Assembly: GCA_943842505.1 (NCBI GenBank)
Contig: CALTDI010000024.1
Location: 1 to 44,409, forward strand
DNA length: 44,409 bases
Origin: an uncultured Pseudomonadales bacterium
GTDB taxonomy: Bacteria; Pseudomonadota; Gammaproteobacteria; Pseudomonadales; Pseudohongiellaceae
Direction of reading: 5' to 3'
Below the pieces are notes generated by a model. That model was not told where the DNA came from, did no database searches, and was given only the letters and a program-made list of their open reading frames with translations. A program made the position numbers and the translations under genes. Position 1 is the stretch's first letter. Every line of letters starts with the position of its first letter. Positions 35,283 to 44,409 of this stretch are shown here, piece after piece.

Positions 35283-37055
35283 TTACTTCGCCGCCGGCTG
35301 CTCTCGCAACCTAATATTCAGCTCCCGCAGCTGCTTCGCAGACACTTCCCCGGGCGCTTCCGTTAACGGGCAGGCAGCCGACTGCGTCTTCGGAAAGGCA
35401 ATTACATCACGTATCGATGTGGCGCCAGTCATCAGCATGATGAGCCGGTCCAGACCGAAGGCGATACCACCGTGAGGAGGACAGCCGAAGCTCAAGGCGT
35501 CTAGCAGAAAGCCAAATTTTTCTCTCGCCTCTTCATCACCAATACCCAATACCTCGAATACAGACCTCTGCATCTCCGGCTTGTTGATACGAATTGAGCC
35601 ACCGCCCAGTTCGGTGCCATTTAATACCATGTCATAGGCCCGCGACAGGGCACTCAACGGGTCTGCCTTTAACTCACTCGCGTCGCAGGACGGCGCGGTA
35701 AATGGGTGGTGCAGAGACGTCATGCTGCCATCGCTTGCGGTTTCGAACATTGGGAAATCTACCACCCACAGAGGTGCCCAGCCTTCCCTGACCTGACCCA
35801 GGTCTTCGGCGATCTTAATGCGCAATGCACCCAGGGCCTCGTTGACGACCTTCGCCTTGTCGGCGCCGAAGAAGATGATATCCCCTGTCTGCGCATCCAG
35901 TTTCTTCATCAATGCCTGCACCACATCTTCCGGCATAAACTTCAGGATTGGTGATTGCAGCCCTTCCAGGCCGGCTTCAATGTCATTGACCTTGACCCAG
36001 GCCAAACCCTTCGCGCCGTAGATACTGACGTATTTCGTATAGTCGTCTATCACCTTACGGCTGATGCTCGCACCCTGGGGGACGCGCAGTGCTACCACGC
36101 GGCTGTCCGCATCGTTGGCAGGGCCACTAAATACTTTAAACTCCACATCCTTCATCAGGTCGGCAATATCGATCAGCTCCAGATCGATTCTTAGATCTGG
36201 CTTATCGGAGCCAAACCGGTGCATGGCTTCCTCATGGGACATACGCGGGAAAGCACCGAGGTCAACATCCAGGTGCTTCTTGAACACCTCGCTAATCAAC
36301 TGCTCCATAACAGACATAATTTGCTCTTCATCCATGAATGAAGTCTCGACATCTATCTGTGTAAATTCGGGCTGTCTGTCGGCGCGCAGATCTTCATCCC
36401 TGAAACACTTGGCTATCTGGTAGTAGCGATCCATTCCCGCCGCCATCAGAATCTGCTTAAACAGCTGTGGCGACTGCGGCAGTGCGAAGAACTTATTCGG
36501 ATGGGTTCTACTCGGTACCAGATAGTCTCTAGCGCCTTCGGGTGTCGCCTTCGTTAGCAGTGGCGTCTCCACATCGACGTAGCCGTTGTTATCGAGAAAG
36601 TTGCGCACTGTATTAGTGACTTTCGACCTGAATCGCAGCCTATCCGCCATCTCTGGTCGGCGCAGGTCGATATAGCGATAGCGCAGTCTAATGTCCTCGC
36701 CTACCTCGGCATGCTCATCCAGATGAATAGGCGGTGTCTCGGCAGCATTCAATATCTCTAACTGCTTACCCAGCACCTCAATCTTGCCGGTGCCCATCTC
36801 GTTATTTATGGTTCCCTCGGGGCGCAATCTCACAATTCCGGTCACTCTGACCACGAATTCGTTGCGGACACCCTCTGCCATGGCGAAGCTTTCGACCGTA
36901 TCGGGGTCAAATACGACCTGTGAGATTCCTTCCCTGTCTCTCACGTCGAGAAAGATGACACCTCCGTGATCACGGCGTCGGTGAACCCATCCACATAGCT
37001 GGACTTCCTGATCAACAAATGATTCGTTTAGTTCACCGCAATAGTTACTGCGCAT
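35283..37055 (-). CDS. aspS: Aspartyl-tRNA synthetase
   Basis: AspS charges tRNA-Asp. The 590 residues start with an OB-fold ([24 protein letters not shown]). The class II core has [20 protein letters not shown] (motif 2) and [15 protein letters not shown] (motif 3), with a bacterial GAD insertion between. An AGGACAGGAAA ribosome site precedes the start. It follows fmdB and precedes yebC. Confidence 0.98.
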   Translation of the reverse strand: MRSNYCGELNESFVDQEVQLCGWVHRRRDHGGVIFLDVRDREGISQVVFDPDTVESFAMAEGVRNEFVVRVTGIVRLRPEGTINNEMGTGKIEVLGKQLEILNAAETPPIHLDEHAEVGEDIRLRYRYIDLRRPEMADRLRFRSKVTNTVRNFLDNNGYVDVETPLLTKATPEGARDYLVPSRTHPNKFFALPQSPQLFKQILMAAGMDRYYQIAKCFRDEDLRADRQPEFTQIDVETSFMDEEQIMSVMEQLISEVFKKHLDVDLGAFPRMSHEEAMHRFGSDKPDLRIDLELIDIADLMKDVEFKVFSGPANDADSRVVALRVPQGASISRKVIDDYTKYVSIYGAKGLAWVKVNDIEAGLEGLQSPILKFMPEDVVQALMKKLDAQTGDIIFFGADKAKVVNEALGALRIKIAEDLGQVREGWAPLWVVDFPMFETASDGSMTSLHHPFTAPSCDASELKADPLSALSRAYDMVLNGTELGGGSIRINKPEMQRSVFEVLGIGDEEAREKFGFLLDALSFGCPPHGGIAFGLDRLIMLMTGATSIRDVIAFPKTQSAACPLTEAPGEVSAKQLRELNIRLREQPAAK

Positions 37056-37186
37056 AGCGTTTTCCTGTCCTAATACTTTCTCTATAAATTGAACCGCGTT
37101 AATCGCGGTATATCTTGTAACGACACATAACCGGTCTTTCTTAATCTGCAGCCCTGCTTTTCTCGTTAAATCTGCCTAAGCTAACT

Positions 37187-37537
37187 CTATGAGGCTTTAG
37201 AAGCTGGCTTTTTCGTCTCACTGCTGGAACTCTTTGCGGCATTCTTGCTGCCTTCAGTCTTAGCCTCTGTCTTACTCGGCTTCGCTTCAGGGCTCGGCTT
37301 CTTCTCGCTGCTGCTGGGGCTTGCCGACTCCGATTCCGCCAGCTGCTTCTTGTTACCCGTCTTGAAGTCGGTCTCATACCAACCGCTGCCCTTCAATCTA
37401 AAGCTAGCGGCTGACACCAGCTTCTTCAATGCGGGCTTACCACAGGCTGGACAATCCAGCAGGGGCTCATCGCTAATCTTGCGCAATGCTTCCATCTTGT
37501 GCTCGCATTCTGTGCACTGGTATTCGTAAATAGGCAT
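37187..37537 (-). CDS. FmdB-family zinc-ribbon protein
   Basis: The 116 residues begin MPIYEYQCTECEHKMEALRK, with a second Cys pair in LLDCPACGKPALKKLVSAASF, forming a zinc ribbon (CxxC...CxxC). The remainder (about 65-116) is a Lys/Ser/Glu/Ala-rich low-complexity tail. The family is named from FmdB; its job is unclear. It commonly sits just upstream of aspS. Confidence 0.9.
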   Translation of the reverse strand: MPIYEYQCTECEHKMEALRKISDEPLLDCPACGKPALKKLVSAASFRLKGSGWYETDFKTGNKKQLAESESASPSSSEKKPSPEAKPSKTEAKTEGSKNAAKSSSSETKKPASKAS

Positions 37538-37633
37538 CGAAGGTATTCCTTAGGGTCAAATTCCTGGCCTAAAAAGGCAGAATTCGAGCCAAGCCCACGG
37601 TTTAGCTTGGGCCAGAGCTGTTAAAAGCCGGCG

Positions 37634-37639
37634 ATTATA
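37634..37639 (-). promoter_or_regulatory. Candidate -10 box of the fmdB-aspS-ruv transcript
   Basis: On the minus strand this reads TATAAT, about 97 bases upstream of the fmdB start. I see no good -35 at the proper distance, so this is tentative. Confidence 0.3.
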
Positions 37640-37663
37640 CCTTATATGGATTTTCTCTCGCAC

Positions 37664-37707
37664 CTATCTTTGGTCTATCTTTGCGCTATCTTTGCGCTAT
37701 CTTCACC
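37664..37707. repeat. 11-bp tandem repeat array A
   Basis: Four units of 11 bp on the plus strand: CTATCTTTGGT, CTATCTTTGCG, CTATCTTTGCG, CTATCTTCACC. The array is pyrimidine-rich. Confidence 0.8.
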
Positions 37708-37742
37708 TTATCGCTGACTTAACTTCACGCTATCTTTTAAGT

Positions 37743-37793
37743 GTCTTCTAGGCGTCTTCTAGGCGTCTTCCAAGCGTCTTCCAAACGTCTTTG
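37743..37793. repeat. 11-bp tandem repeat array B
   Basis: Four full units and a partial one: GTCTTCTAGGC twice, GTCTTCCAAGC, GTCTTCCAAAC, then GTCTTTG. It has the same 11-bp period as array A, 35 bases to the left, but a different unit. Confidence 0.8.
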
Positions 37794-38332
37794 CCTTTCT
37801 TCTCTTCCTCTATTACGCGCCTAATTGACAGCCAGGAGCCGATCAACGCGGTCTTAGTGCGCAGTTTTACCCACTACTGATACCAAAATTCACCGAATCC
37901 GGCTCGAGACTACTGCAAACAGTAGCAAGCCAAAGAGCCGCAAACCTAGCGACAAATACCCAACACCGATAGCAACGGCACTCAGCTACCCCACCATCTA
38001 AACTGCTACCTGTTGCGGTAAAGATCTGTTAACGATCAAGATATAGATTTACCACTCATCAGTTCATTGCTTTTCTAGTCTTTTCGAATGTTTAAAAATC
38101 AGCGAAACAAAACTACCGATAGCCGCTTTGGCACTAACCGACATACGAGATCGTTAGTTCTATTGTCAGCGCAGCCTAATCCATCAAAACCAGTTTTCGA
38201 AGTCTTCGTAATTTCCAGATGCATTTTTCCTGCACGCTCTCCTGGCAAAGTCATCTCACTGTTATCAGAATAGGCACAGAAAAACTTTCAATCAGAAACC
38301 CTGATTTAAAACCAAGTTAGGACTAAAGTAGT

Positions 38333-38362
38333 TTGACAAAGTTAAATTTTTGTGTGGATAAA
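38333..38362 (+). promoter_or_regulatory. Candidate promoter in the HU-like gene leader (distal)
   Basis: TTGACA at 38333-38338 is followed after 18 bases by GATAAA at 38357-38362. If used, it would give a leader of about 300 bases for the HU-like gene. Confidence 0.35.
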
Positions 38363-38435
38363 TTCGAGGAATTCATCACTCAAAACTTGTGCTTATCTGT
38401 GATTTTGACGCTTTAATTATCGGTATTTTAATAAT

Positions 38436-38452
38436 CCTGCACCTAGTGCAGG
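38436..38452. promoter_or_regulatory. Perfect palindrome, possible operator or hairpin
   Basis: CCTGCAC-CTA-GTGCAGG has two perfect 7-base arms and a three-base centre. It lies between the two candidate promoters of the HU-like gene. No T-run follows, so a terminator is less likely than a protein-binding site. Confidence 0.45.
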
Positions 38453-38599
38453 AAAGTTGCTTTATTTACTTGCTAGCGCAATGTGAATGATTTATAAATA
38501 CACCCCCTGAGAGACAGTGAAATTTTAATTTCGGGGCAGAACTCAAAATCGACCCTGAAATTAAATAGTAAAATGAAGTCTCACTACTCGGAACGAGAT

Positions 38600-38627
38600 T
38601 TGACAAACACTAATCTTCGAACTAATT
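38600..38627 (+). promoter_or_regulatory. Candidate promoter of the HU-like gene (proximal)
   Basis: TTGACA at 38600-38605 is followed after 16 bases by CTAATT at 38622-38627, a weak -10. Transcription would begin about 30 bases before the ATG at 38666. Confidence 0.35.
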
Positions 38628-38665
38628 CAAATTAACTTGTAGTTTTAACTGTAAAGAGAGCGGGC

Positions 38666-39058
38666 ATGGCTGTTAAAAAATCACCTAAGAAAGCTGTAAC
38701 AAAAACTAAAGCAAGCGCTGCAAAAACGCGCAAGACTCCAGCTATTCAAAAGAAGTACACAAAAACTGAAATCCTAAATGAGATTTCTGTAAACACATCA
38801 GTAAGCAAGAAAGAAGTTGCTGCTGTATTGGAAGAGCTAGGCGTTCTGATTGAGCGTCACGTTAAGAAGCGCGCGGTTGGCGAATTCACCCTCCCAGGTT
38901 TGTTGAAGATCAAATCTGTACAACGTCCAGCACGTCCTGCTCGCAAGAACGTACCTAACCCTTTCCGCCCTGGCGAATTGATGGACATTCCACGCAAGCC
39001 TGCCAGCACTAGAATTAAAGTACTGCCTCTCAAGAAGCTCAAGGAATTCGCCCTATAA
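38666..39058 (+). CDS. HU-family DNA-binding protein with Lys-rich N-terminal tail
   Basis: The 130 residues begin with a histone-H1-like basic tail (about 1-30, rich in Lys, Ala and Thr). An HU/IHF fold follows (about 32-130): TKTEILNEISVNTSVSKKEVAAVLEEL, the beta-arm region FTLPGLLKIKSV, the tip NPFRPGELMDIPRKPAS and a C-terminal KVLPLKKLKEFAL. It probably shapes the nucleoid. It is monocistronic, with a long leader and a strong terminator. Codons look highly biased, which fits an abundant protein. Confidence 0.9.
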   Translation: MAVKKSPKKAVTKTKASAAKTRKTPAIQKKYTKTEILNEISVNTSVSKKEVAAVLEELGVLIERHVKKRAVGEFTLPGLLKIKSVQRPARPARKNVPNPFRPGELMDIPRKPASTRIKVLPLKKLKEFAL

Positions 39059-39145
39059 GGTAGAAAGAGACTTCTAGATCCTGGTGAAGTACTAGCGAGG
39101 CGCTCATAGCGCCTAACTAGACCAGGGAATCTAACGAGAACCCTA

Positions 39146-39178
39146 AGAAAGGCAGCCTGAGGCTGCCTTTCTTACTTT
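39146..39178 (+). terminator. Rho-independent terminator of the HU-like gene
   Basis: A 12-bp perfect stem (AGAAAGGCAGCC pairing with GGCTGCCTTTCT) with loop TGA spans 39146-39172, followed by TACTTTTT. It lies about 90 bases after the stop codon. Confidence 0.9.
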
Positions 39179-39271
39179 TTAAGAGTGACTATTTGGGCGC
39201 TACGATTGGCGCAGTACCCTGCGGCAAAATAGTCTAAGATATTCGTTAACCACCCCAGAATTGGACCTGTC

Positions 39272-41017
39272 ATGCGAGCGAGCAAATACCTAATAGCGAC
39301 CGTTAAGGAAACCCCTTCAGACGCAGAGATTGTCAGCCACCAACTTATGCTCCGAGCAGGCTTGATCCGCAAGCTCGCCAGCGGGCTCTATACATGGCTA
39401 CCACTAGGACTACGAGTGCTGCAGAAGGTCAGCCAGATAGTGCGCGATGAGATGAATAAGGCTGGCGCCATGGAAGTCTCTATGCCCGTAGTGCAGCCAG
39501 CCGAACTCTGGGAAGAGTCAGGTCGTTGGCAAGGTATGGGGCCAGAGCTATTACGCTTTCAGGATCGCCATGACCGCGACTTCTGTCTCGGGCCGACCCA
39601 TGAAGAGGTTATTACCGACCTGGTGCGCAATGAGTACAGCAGCTATCGCCAACTGCCCGCCAATATCTACCAGATACAGACGAAGTTTCGCGACGAGAGA
39701 CGCCCCCGCTTTGGCGTGATGCGCGCGCGGGAATTCATCATGAAGGATGCCTATTCCTTTCATGTGGGACAAGAATGTCTCGACGAAACCTATGCGCTGA
39801 TGCACCAGACCTATTGCAATATCTTCGACCGCCTCGGACTGGACTATCGCCCGGTAATTGCCGATTCCGGCAGCATCGGTGGCAGCACCTCCCATGAATT
39901 TCACGTTCTGGCAGACAGCGGTGAAGACGAGATCGTCTTTAGCAACGAGTCCGACTACGCGGCAAACATCGAGCTGGCCGTGGGTACTCCGGCTGCGCTA
40001 GCCGACGACTCCGCCGACGAATCCAAGACCCGCGAACTAGTCGACACCGGCGCGGCGAAGACCATTGAGGAAGTGGCCGAGAAGCTAAGCTGCGCTCCTC
40101 AGCGCATCCTAAAGACACTCTTCGTGCACGCTGCCAACGACGAGGGCGAGCGCAGCGACAAGTTAGTCGCGCTATTGCTACGTGGCGACCAGGAATTAAA
40201 TGAGACCAAGGCCTCGAAGATCGGCGGCCTGGCCTCTCCGCTGGAGTTCGCCGAGGATGAGCTAATCCAGAAGGCACTGGGCTGCCCTGTTGGCTCTCTG
40301 GGCCCGGTGGGACTATCCGAGCTTGGCATACGCTGTATCGCAGATAACAGCACCAGCGAAATGCACAACTTTGTCTGTGGGGCGAATCAGGCTGGCAAAC
40401 ATTTTATCAATGCCAACTGGGATGATGACTGCAGCCCCGATGCGGTTCTGGACATGCGCAAGGTGCAGGAGGGTGATATCAGCCCCGATGGCAAGGGAAC
40501 ACTGTCTATCAAACGTGGCATCGAGGTCGGTCACATCTTTCAGCTCGGCACGAAGTACAGCAAGGCGCTAAACGCGACCGTCCTCGATGAGAACGGTAAG
40601 TCGGTGGTTATGCCTATGGGCTGTTATGGCATAGGCGTGACTCGAGTCGTTGCCGCCTGCATCGAACAGAACCACGACGCCCAGGGAATCATCTGGCCCG
40701 ATGCGATCGCGCCCTTTCAACTGGTGATTGTGCTTATCGACGCGCATAAATCGGAGCAGATCGCTGAAGTTGGCGAGCGGCTCTACGCCCATGCGCAGCA
40801 ACTTGGCGCAGAAGTACTGCTGGACGATCGCGACAAGAAGACCAGCCCGGGTGTAAAGTTCGCCGATTCCGAGCTGATGGGCATTCCCCATCGCCTGGTT
40901 GTCTCTCCCCGCGCACTTGCCGACGGCGTCATCGAATACAAGAACCGGGTCGCTGGCGAGAAGCAGCTCATCGCCAAGGATGAGATCGAGACCTTTGTAC
41001 AGGGCCTATTCGACTAA
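39272..41017 (+). CDS. proS: Prolyl-tRNA synthetase
   Basis: ProS charges tRNA-Pro. The 581 residues have the class II core ([21 protein letters not shown] near 140-160), the bacterial INS editing domain inserted in the middle (about 225-395: [32 protein letters not shown]) and an anticodon domain at the end ([22 protein letters not shown]). The GCYGIGVTR motif 3 is present. The ATG at 39272 starts the usual [19 protein letters not shown] form. Confidence 0.97.
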   Translation: MRASKYLIATVKETPSDAEIVSHQLMLRAGLIRKLASGLYTWLPLGLRVLQKVSQIVRDEMNKAGAMEVSMPVVQPAELWEESGRWQGMGPELLRFQDRHDRDFCLGPTHEEVITDLVRNEYSSYRQLPANIYQIQTKFRDERRPRFGVMRAREFIMKDAYSFHVGQECLDETYALMHQTYCNIFDRLGLDYRPVIADSGSIGGSTSHEFHVLADSGEDEIVFSNESDYAANIELAVGTPAALADDSADESKTRELVDTGAAKTIEEVAEKLSCAPQRILKTLFVHAANDEGERSDKLVALLLRGDQELNETKASKIGGLASPLEFAEDELIQKALGCPVGSLGPVGLSELGIRCIADNSTSEMHNFVCGANQAGKHFINANWDDDCSPDAVLDMRKVQEGDISPDGKGTLSIKRGIEVGHIFQLGTKYSKALNATVLDENGKSVVMPMGCYGIGVTRVVAACIEQNHDAQGIIWPDAIAPFQLVIVLIDAHKSEQIAEVGERLYAHAQQLGAEVLLDDRDKKTSPGVKFADSELMGIPHRLVVSPRALADGVIEYKNRVAGEKQLIAKDEIETFVQGLFD

Positions 41018-41050
41018 AGGCTGCTTTGACGCAGCTACTGCGCAGCAATT

Positions 41051-41073
41051 CTGGAGATGGCGCACATCTCCAG
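41051..41073 (+). terminator. Hairpin downstream of proS, possible terminator without T-run
   Basis: CTGGAGATG-GCGCA-CATCTCCAG is a perfect 9-bp stem with a 5-base loop, about 35 bases after the proS stop. No U-tract follows, so it may instead stabilise the 3' end of the mRNA. Confidence 0.5.
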
Positions 41074-41090
41074 GGTTGCGGCACTATCCT

Positions 41091-41130
41091 TCTCCTACTT
41101 CTCCTACTTCTCCTACTTCTTCTACTTCTC
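41091..41130. repeat. 9-bp tandem repeat TCTCCTACT
   Basis: Units start at 41091, 41100, 41109 and 41118 (the last TCTTCTACT), followed by TCTCT. It is a pyrimidine-rich microsatellite in the proS-yihY gap. Confidence 0.85.
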
Positions 41131-41278
41131 TAGCTTAACCACCCTTTCAGCCTAGTATTTCTTCTAACCCAAGCATTTCTTCTAAAGAGAACGTCCAGCC
41201 CTACGCTTGCCAGATTGCGGTGTGTTCGCGAGTTATCGCGTATACTAAGGACTGTCATTTCATTTCGAAAAGCGTCCT

Positions 41279-42628
41279 ATGAGCCTGTCAATTTCCAGCC
41301 TGCAAACCTTCGTCGCCCAGATTCGCACCGGCGTCAATGACTATCTGTGGCAGCAGAGCAGCCCGGACCTTCCGCTGTGGAAACGGTTCACACTAAGAAG
41401 CAGTCAAATCGTCGTCGCCATTGTCCGTGACCTGCTCCAGGGGCAGCTTTCACTGCGTGCGATGAGCCTGGTCTTTACCACCGTTATAGGCTTCTTTCCC
41501 CTGCTAGCCCTGACCTTCGCCGTACTCAAGGGCCTGGGCGTGCACAATGCGCTGGAACCTACGCTATTGGCTTTATTGCAACCGCTTGGTGACGATGCCA
41601 ATGGCTTCACCACAGATATTCTGCGCTATGTCGATGCGATTCAGGTCGAGCTTATTGGCATCACCAGTGTTGGCCTGCTGCTCTATTTCGTTCTGGACAT
41701 GATGCGCAAGATCGAGTCCTCCTTTAACTACATCTGGGCGGTTAGGCAGGGCCGGTCCTGGTCGAGTCGCGTGAGTGAATACCTGTTCGCCGTGATCGTA
41801 AGCCCGCTTCTGCTGTTTCTCTCGATTACCATCACCTCTTCGGTCAATACCAGCTTCTTCAGCAGCCTGCTGGAGAGCCTCAGCTACGGCATCTTCATTA
41901 TCGAATTCGTCGCGCTAGCGGCACCGATTCTGCTCATGTCTCTCGCCTTTGCCTTCGCCTACAGCTTCCTTCCGAACACTCGGGTTCAATTTGGCTCTGC
42001 ATTCATCGGCGGCTTCGTCACGACCATTATATGGAAGCTGATGGGCTCGGTCTTTCAGGGCTTCTTTATCGCGTCTGCACGAGAGTCTATCTACCTGGCC
42101 TTTGCCACCGTCGTGGCGGTCATGTTCTTCGTCTATATCGGCTGGCTGGTCGCTCTGATAGGCAGCAGCATCGCCTACTACCACCAATACCCATCCAAGA
42201 CCCGTGTAGTTCGAGGCGAGAGCAACCTCAGCATTGCCCAGCAAGAAGAACTGGGCTTATCCGTAGCGGCGGTGATTATTAATCGATTCAACGCCGGCCT
42301 GGGCCCATTGAATGAAGTCGAACTGGCAGCGGCGCTCAGTGGCCACCCCATCGTTATCGAAGATTCCCTGTTGGCCTTAGAGAAGATTGGGCTTATCAGT
42401 CGCACGGCGGATGACCCGCCCTGCTTTCTGCCAACCAAGTCTGTGCAGACCTGTACATTTTTTGATGTATGGAAGGCACTGCGCAGCTACAATGAAGACC
42501 CATTGAAGTCCAGGGCCGCCACAAAAGATCAGCAGCTAGTGCGGGACTTCTCCGCCAGTCTCGAACAAACTGTTGCGAAAGAACTGGGCAACAAGACCTT
42601 TACCGACAAGCTCAGCTTAAGCACTTGA
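41279..42628 (+). CDS. YihY/virulence factor BrkB-family inner-membrane protein
   Basis: The 449 residues contain about six membrane helices: SLVFTTVIGFFPLLALTFAV near 65-85, then around 125-145, 165-190, 205-230, 240-260 and 275-300. A hydrophilic C-terminal third (about 310-449) carries a winged-helix-like region. Although once called ribonuclease BN, this family is a membrane protein of unknown role. It lies before arsC-wrbA, as in Pseudomonas. A TATACT -10-like box is at 41241-41246 with no clear -35. Confidence 0.9.
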   Translation: MSLSISSLQTFVAQIRTGVNDYLWQQSSPDLPLWKRFTLRSSQIVVAIVRDLLQGQLSLRAMSLVFTTVIGFFPLLALTFAVLKGLGVHNALEPTLLALLQPLGDDANGFTTDILRYVDAIQVELIGITSVGLLLYFVLDMMRKIESSFNYIWAVRQGRSWSSRVSEYLFAVIVSPLLLFLSITITSSVNTSFFSSLLESLSYGIFIIEFVALAAPILLMSLAFAFAYSFLPNTRVQFGSAFIGGFVTTIIWKLMGSVFQGFFIASARESIYLAFATVVAVMFFVYIGWLVALIGSSIAYYHQYPSKTRVVRGESNLSIAQQEELGLSVAAVIINRFNAGLGPLNEVELAAALSGHPIVIEDSLLALEKIGLISRTADDPPCFLPTKSVQTCTFFDVWKALRSYNEDPLKSRAATKDQQLVRDFSASLEQTVAKELGNKTFTDKLSLST

Positions 42629-42663
42629 GAAGATTTGCGGTCAGATTTTCGAGGAGAAGCAGC

Positions 42664-43108
42664 GTGACAAATAACGGAAAAAGTGACGTGGAGCGTAACG
42701 GAAAAAGCAACGTGGAACGTAACGAAACAAGTAGCAAAAAAAGTAACAAAAAAAGTATTCGCATCTATCACAACCCGGAAGTGCTCAAAGTCCAGAGCGG
42801 CCTTAGCCCTTCTTGAAGAGAACGATGTCGACCCCCAGATCATCTATTACATGGAGACGCCTCCGAGTATCGATGAAATTAAGTCTCTACTCGCCAAGCT
42901 TGATCTTAAGTTACTCGACATCATTCGCCGTTCCGAAGACGATTTCGATGAGCTAGGCCTGGATGACGAAACCCTCAGCGAAGAAATCATTCTCGATCTA
43001 TTGCAGAAACATCCGCAGCTATTACAGCGCCCCATCGTCGTGAAGGGAGACAAGGCGATCATCGCCAGACCCCCCGAAGACGGGCTCACTCTTATCGGAG
43101 ACGACTAA
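42664..43108 (+). pseudogene. arsC: ArsC-family reductase, interrupted by one frameshift
   Basis: Starting at the GTG at 42664 (GAGGAG about 8 bases upstream), the first frame gives a low-complexity Asn/Lys/Ser-rich start and then IRIYHNP. The next residues should be K/R-C-S-K-S-R, but the frame runs on as EVLKVQ. In the next frame the gene continues as KCSKSRAALALLEENDVD through to LTLIGDD at 43108. One extra G near 42777-42778 explains this: removing it gives HNPKCSKSR with the catalytic Cys. The rest of the domain is intact (RRSEDDFDELGLDD, LLQRPIVV, IARPPEDG). ArsC proteins reduce arsenate with glutaredoxin, and relatives of this type may have other substrates. The break may be a true mutation or a sequencing/assembly error; the good conservation downstream favours a recent or artificial event. 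The stop is directly followed by wrbA. Confidence 0.85.
42672..42725. repeat. 24-bp imperfect tandem repeat in the arsC 5' end
   Basis: TAACGGAAAAAGTGACGTGGAGCG is followed by TAACGGAAAAAGCAACGTGGAACG and a further TAACG. It encodes the Asn-Gly-Lys-Ser repeats at the start of the ArsC reading frame, an extension that the family does not normally have. Confidence 0.75.
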
Positions 43109-43713
<605 letters not shown>

Positions 43714-43719
43714 TAGACT

Positions 43720-44106
43720 ATGACTATGACCGAGAGCAACACCCTACCCCCATCCATAGAGCTGCTGCGCAAGTCGCTGCTCGCCGCCTACTATGCGCTG
43801 CTGTTCTATTTCGTCGTGAACGCGGTGCTGGTGTTCGGAGAGTTTCGCCTTGCCAGTGCGGTGATCTGGTTTATACAGGTTGCCCCACTATTGATTTTCG
43901 CCCGCGGGCTTCATCGCGGCCGGCTGCGAACTTATGGCTGGGTGTCCTTCGCTATACTTCTGTACTTCATGCACGGCGTGCTAACCGCCTTCGATCCCGA
44001 AAGGCTATGGCTGGGTGTGGTCGAGGTAGTGTTGTGCACGATAATCTTCGTGCTGCTTATTTTATTTATTCGGCAGTATCGAGACCATTACAAAGTCCCT
44101 CTCTAG
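43720..44106 (+). CDS. DUF2069-family inner-membrane protein
   Basis: The 128 residues have four membrane helices (about 21-42, 46-62, 73-90 and 98-118) and a short basic loop ARGLHRGRLRTYGW typical of DUF2069. Function is unknown. It follows wrbA by 6 bases and converges with hda, as in Pseudomonas. Confidence 0.88.
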   Translation: MTMTESNTLPPSIELLRKSLLAAYYALLFYFVVNAVLVFGEFRLASAVIWFIQVAPLLIFARGLHRGRLRTYGWVSFAILLYFMHGVLTAFDPERLWLGVVEVVLCTIIFVLLILFIRQYRDHYKVPL

Positions 44107-44160
44107 AATTGCTAGCTGAAGTTTCTCGCTAGGAGAACTGTCCTGCGAAGAAACCTGACA

Positions 44161-44409
44161 CTACCAACCCAGCGTCTCTTTGACCAAGGGCACCGTCAGC
44201 TTACGCTGCTGCTGCAAGGAACGATGATCCAGTTCATCGAGTATCCGCATCAGGGTAGACAGGTTTCGCTCGGCGCGCAGCAGTATAAACTCACCGACAC
44301 TATCGGGCAGATCCAGACCACGTTTCTTCGCACGCAGCTGCAAAGCCAGTAGCTTGTCTTCATCGTCAAGCTCCACAAGTTGATAGAGCAGACCCGACTG
44401 CAGACGCGA
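44161..44409 (-). CDS. hda: DnaA regulatory inactivator Hda, C-terminal part (cut by window edge)
   Basis: Hda stimulates DnaA-ATP hydrolysis with the sliding clamp to prevent re-initiation. Only the last 82 residues are here: the frame is open to the right edge (SRLQSGLLYQL, then DEDKLLALQLRAKKRGLDLP, SVGEFILLRAERNLSTLMRILDELD and LTVPLVKETLGW). These match the AAA+ lid (domain IV-less DnaA homologue) of Hda. The start and clamp-binding motif lie outside the window. Confidence 0.9.
   Translation of the reverse strand, partial: SRLQSGLLYQLVELDDEDKLLALQLRAKKRGLDLPDSVGEFILLRAERNLSTLMRILDELDHRSLQQQRKLTVPLVKETLGW

Larger units (their letters stand above)
37538..38665. other. 1.1-kb intergenic region upstream of the HU-like gene
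   Basis: No convincing gene is present in either strand. It contains a -10-like TATAAT on the minus strand at 37634-37639 (for fmdB), two adjacent 11-bp tandem arrays (37664-37707 and 37743-37790), a perfect palindrome CCTGCACCTAGTGCAGG (38436-38452) and two TTGACA boxes (38333, 38600). The right 350 bases are AT-rich and look like a regulatory leader. Confidence 0.5.

Noticed and set aside
38436..38452. Rho-independent terminator
   Set aside because: The stem is good but no T-run follows on either strand, so a binding site is more likely.

Overview
The window looks like a chromosomal segment of a free-living gammaproteobacterium. Its gene order resembles what I recall of Pseudomonas-type genomes: fmdB-aspS-yebC-ruvC-ruvA-ruvB followed by tolQ-tolR-tolA-tolB-pal-cpoB-queE-queC-tRNA-Lys; dapA next to bamC; an AI-2E permease, a TusA-like protein, bepA and nadA together; and yihY-arsC-wrbA-DUF2069 facing hda. 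The proteins read as ordinary gammaproteobacterial housekeeping genes. I cannot name the genus from sequence alone.

Layout. (1) 1-3690 is AT-richer accessory DNA: a two-domain SnoaL-like lipoprotein, a remnant of an IS30-family transposase, an HMA-thioredoxin fusion interrupted by two in-frame TGA codons, a small unknown protein, and two copies of a ~95-bp repeat. It ends at tRNA-Asp and tRNA-Val. (2) 4000-16000 holds a CHASE2 adenylate cyclase, queD, an FAD reductase, ung, lysS, prfB (with its programmed frameshift), mnmC, an M18 aminopeptidase and an FKBP. (3) 16040-24850 holds an LRR lipoprotein, miaE, rmuC, bamC, dapA, the permease, tusA-like, bepA and nadA. (4) 25150-37540 runs leftward on the minus strand as fmdB, aspS, yebC, ruvCAB, tol-pal, queE, queC and tRNA-Lys; ybgC, normally between ruvB and tolQ, is absent. 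(5) 37540-44409 holds a 1.1-kb intergenic stretch, an HU-like protein, proS, yihY, arsC and wrbA (each broken by one frameshift), a DUF2069 membrane protein and the 3' part of hda.

The most interesting item is at 1851-2558. One continuous reading frame encodes a signal peptide, an HMA (MerP-like) domain and a DsbD-gamma-like thioredoxin domain. Its only two interruptions are TGA codons at 2004 and 2013, and these fall exactly where the metal-binding CxxC of an HMA domain should be, giving TGA-x-x-TGA followed by the usual Pro. A hairpin with a GUC apical loop lies at 2031-2049, at a distance that fits a bacterial SECIS element for both codons. The simplest reading is a double-selenocysteine (UxxU) metal-binding/redox selenoprotein that routine annotation would truncate to a start at 2046. 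No Sec machinery (selA, selB, selC, selD) lies in this window, so support must come from the rest of the genome.

A second theme is tRNA modification: queD, queC, queE (queuosine), mnmC (mnm5s2U) and miaE (ms2io6A) all occur here, together with tRNA-Asp(GUC) and tRNA-Lys(UUU), which are expected substrates of the Q and mnm5s2U pathways. A third is the frequency of short, pyrimidine-rich tandem repeats in intergenic DNA.
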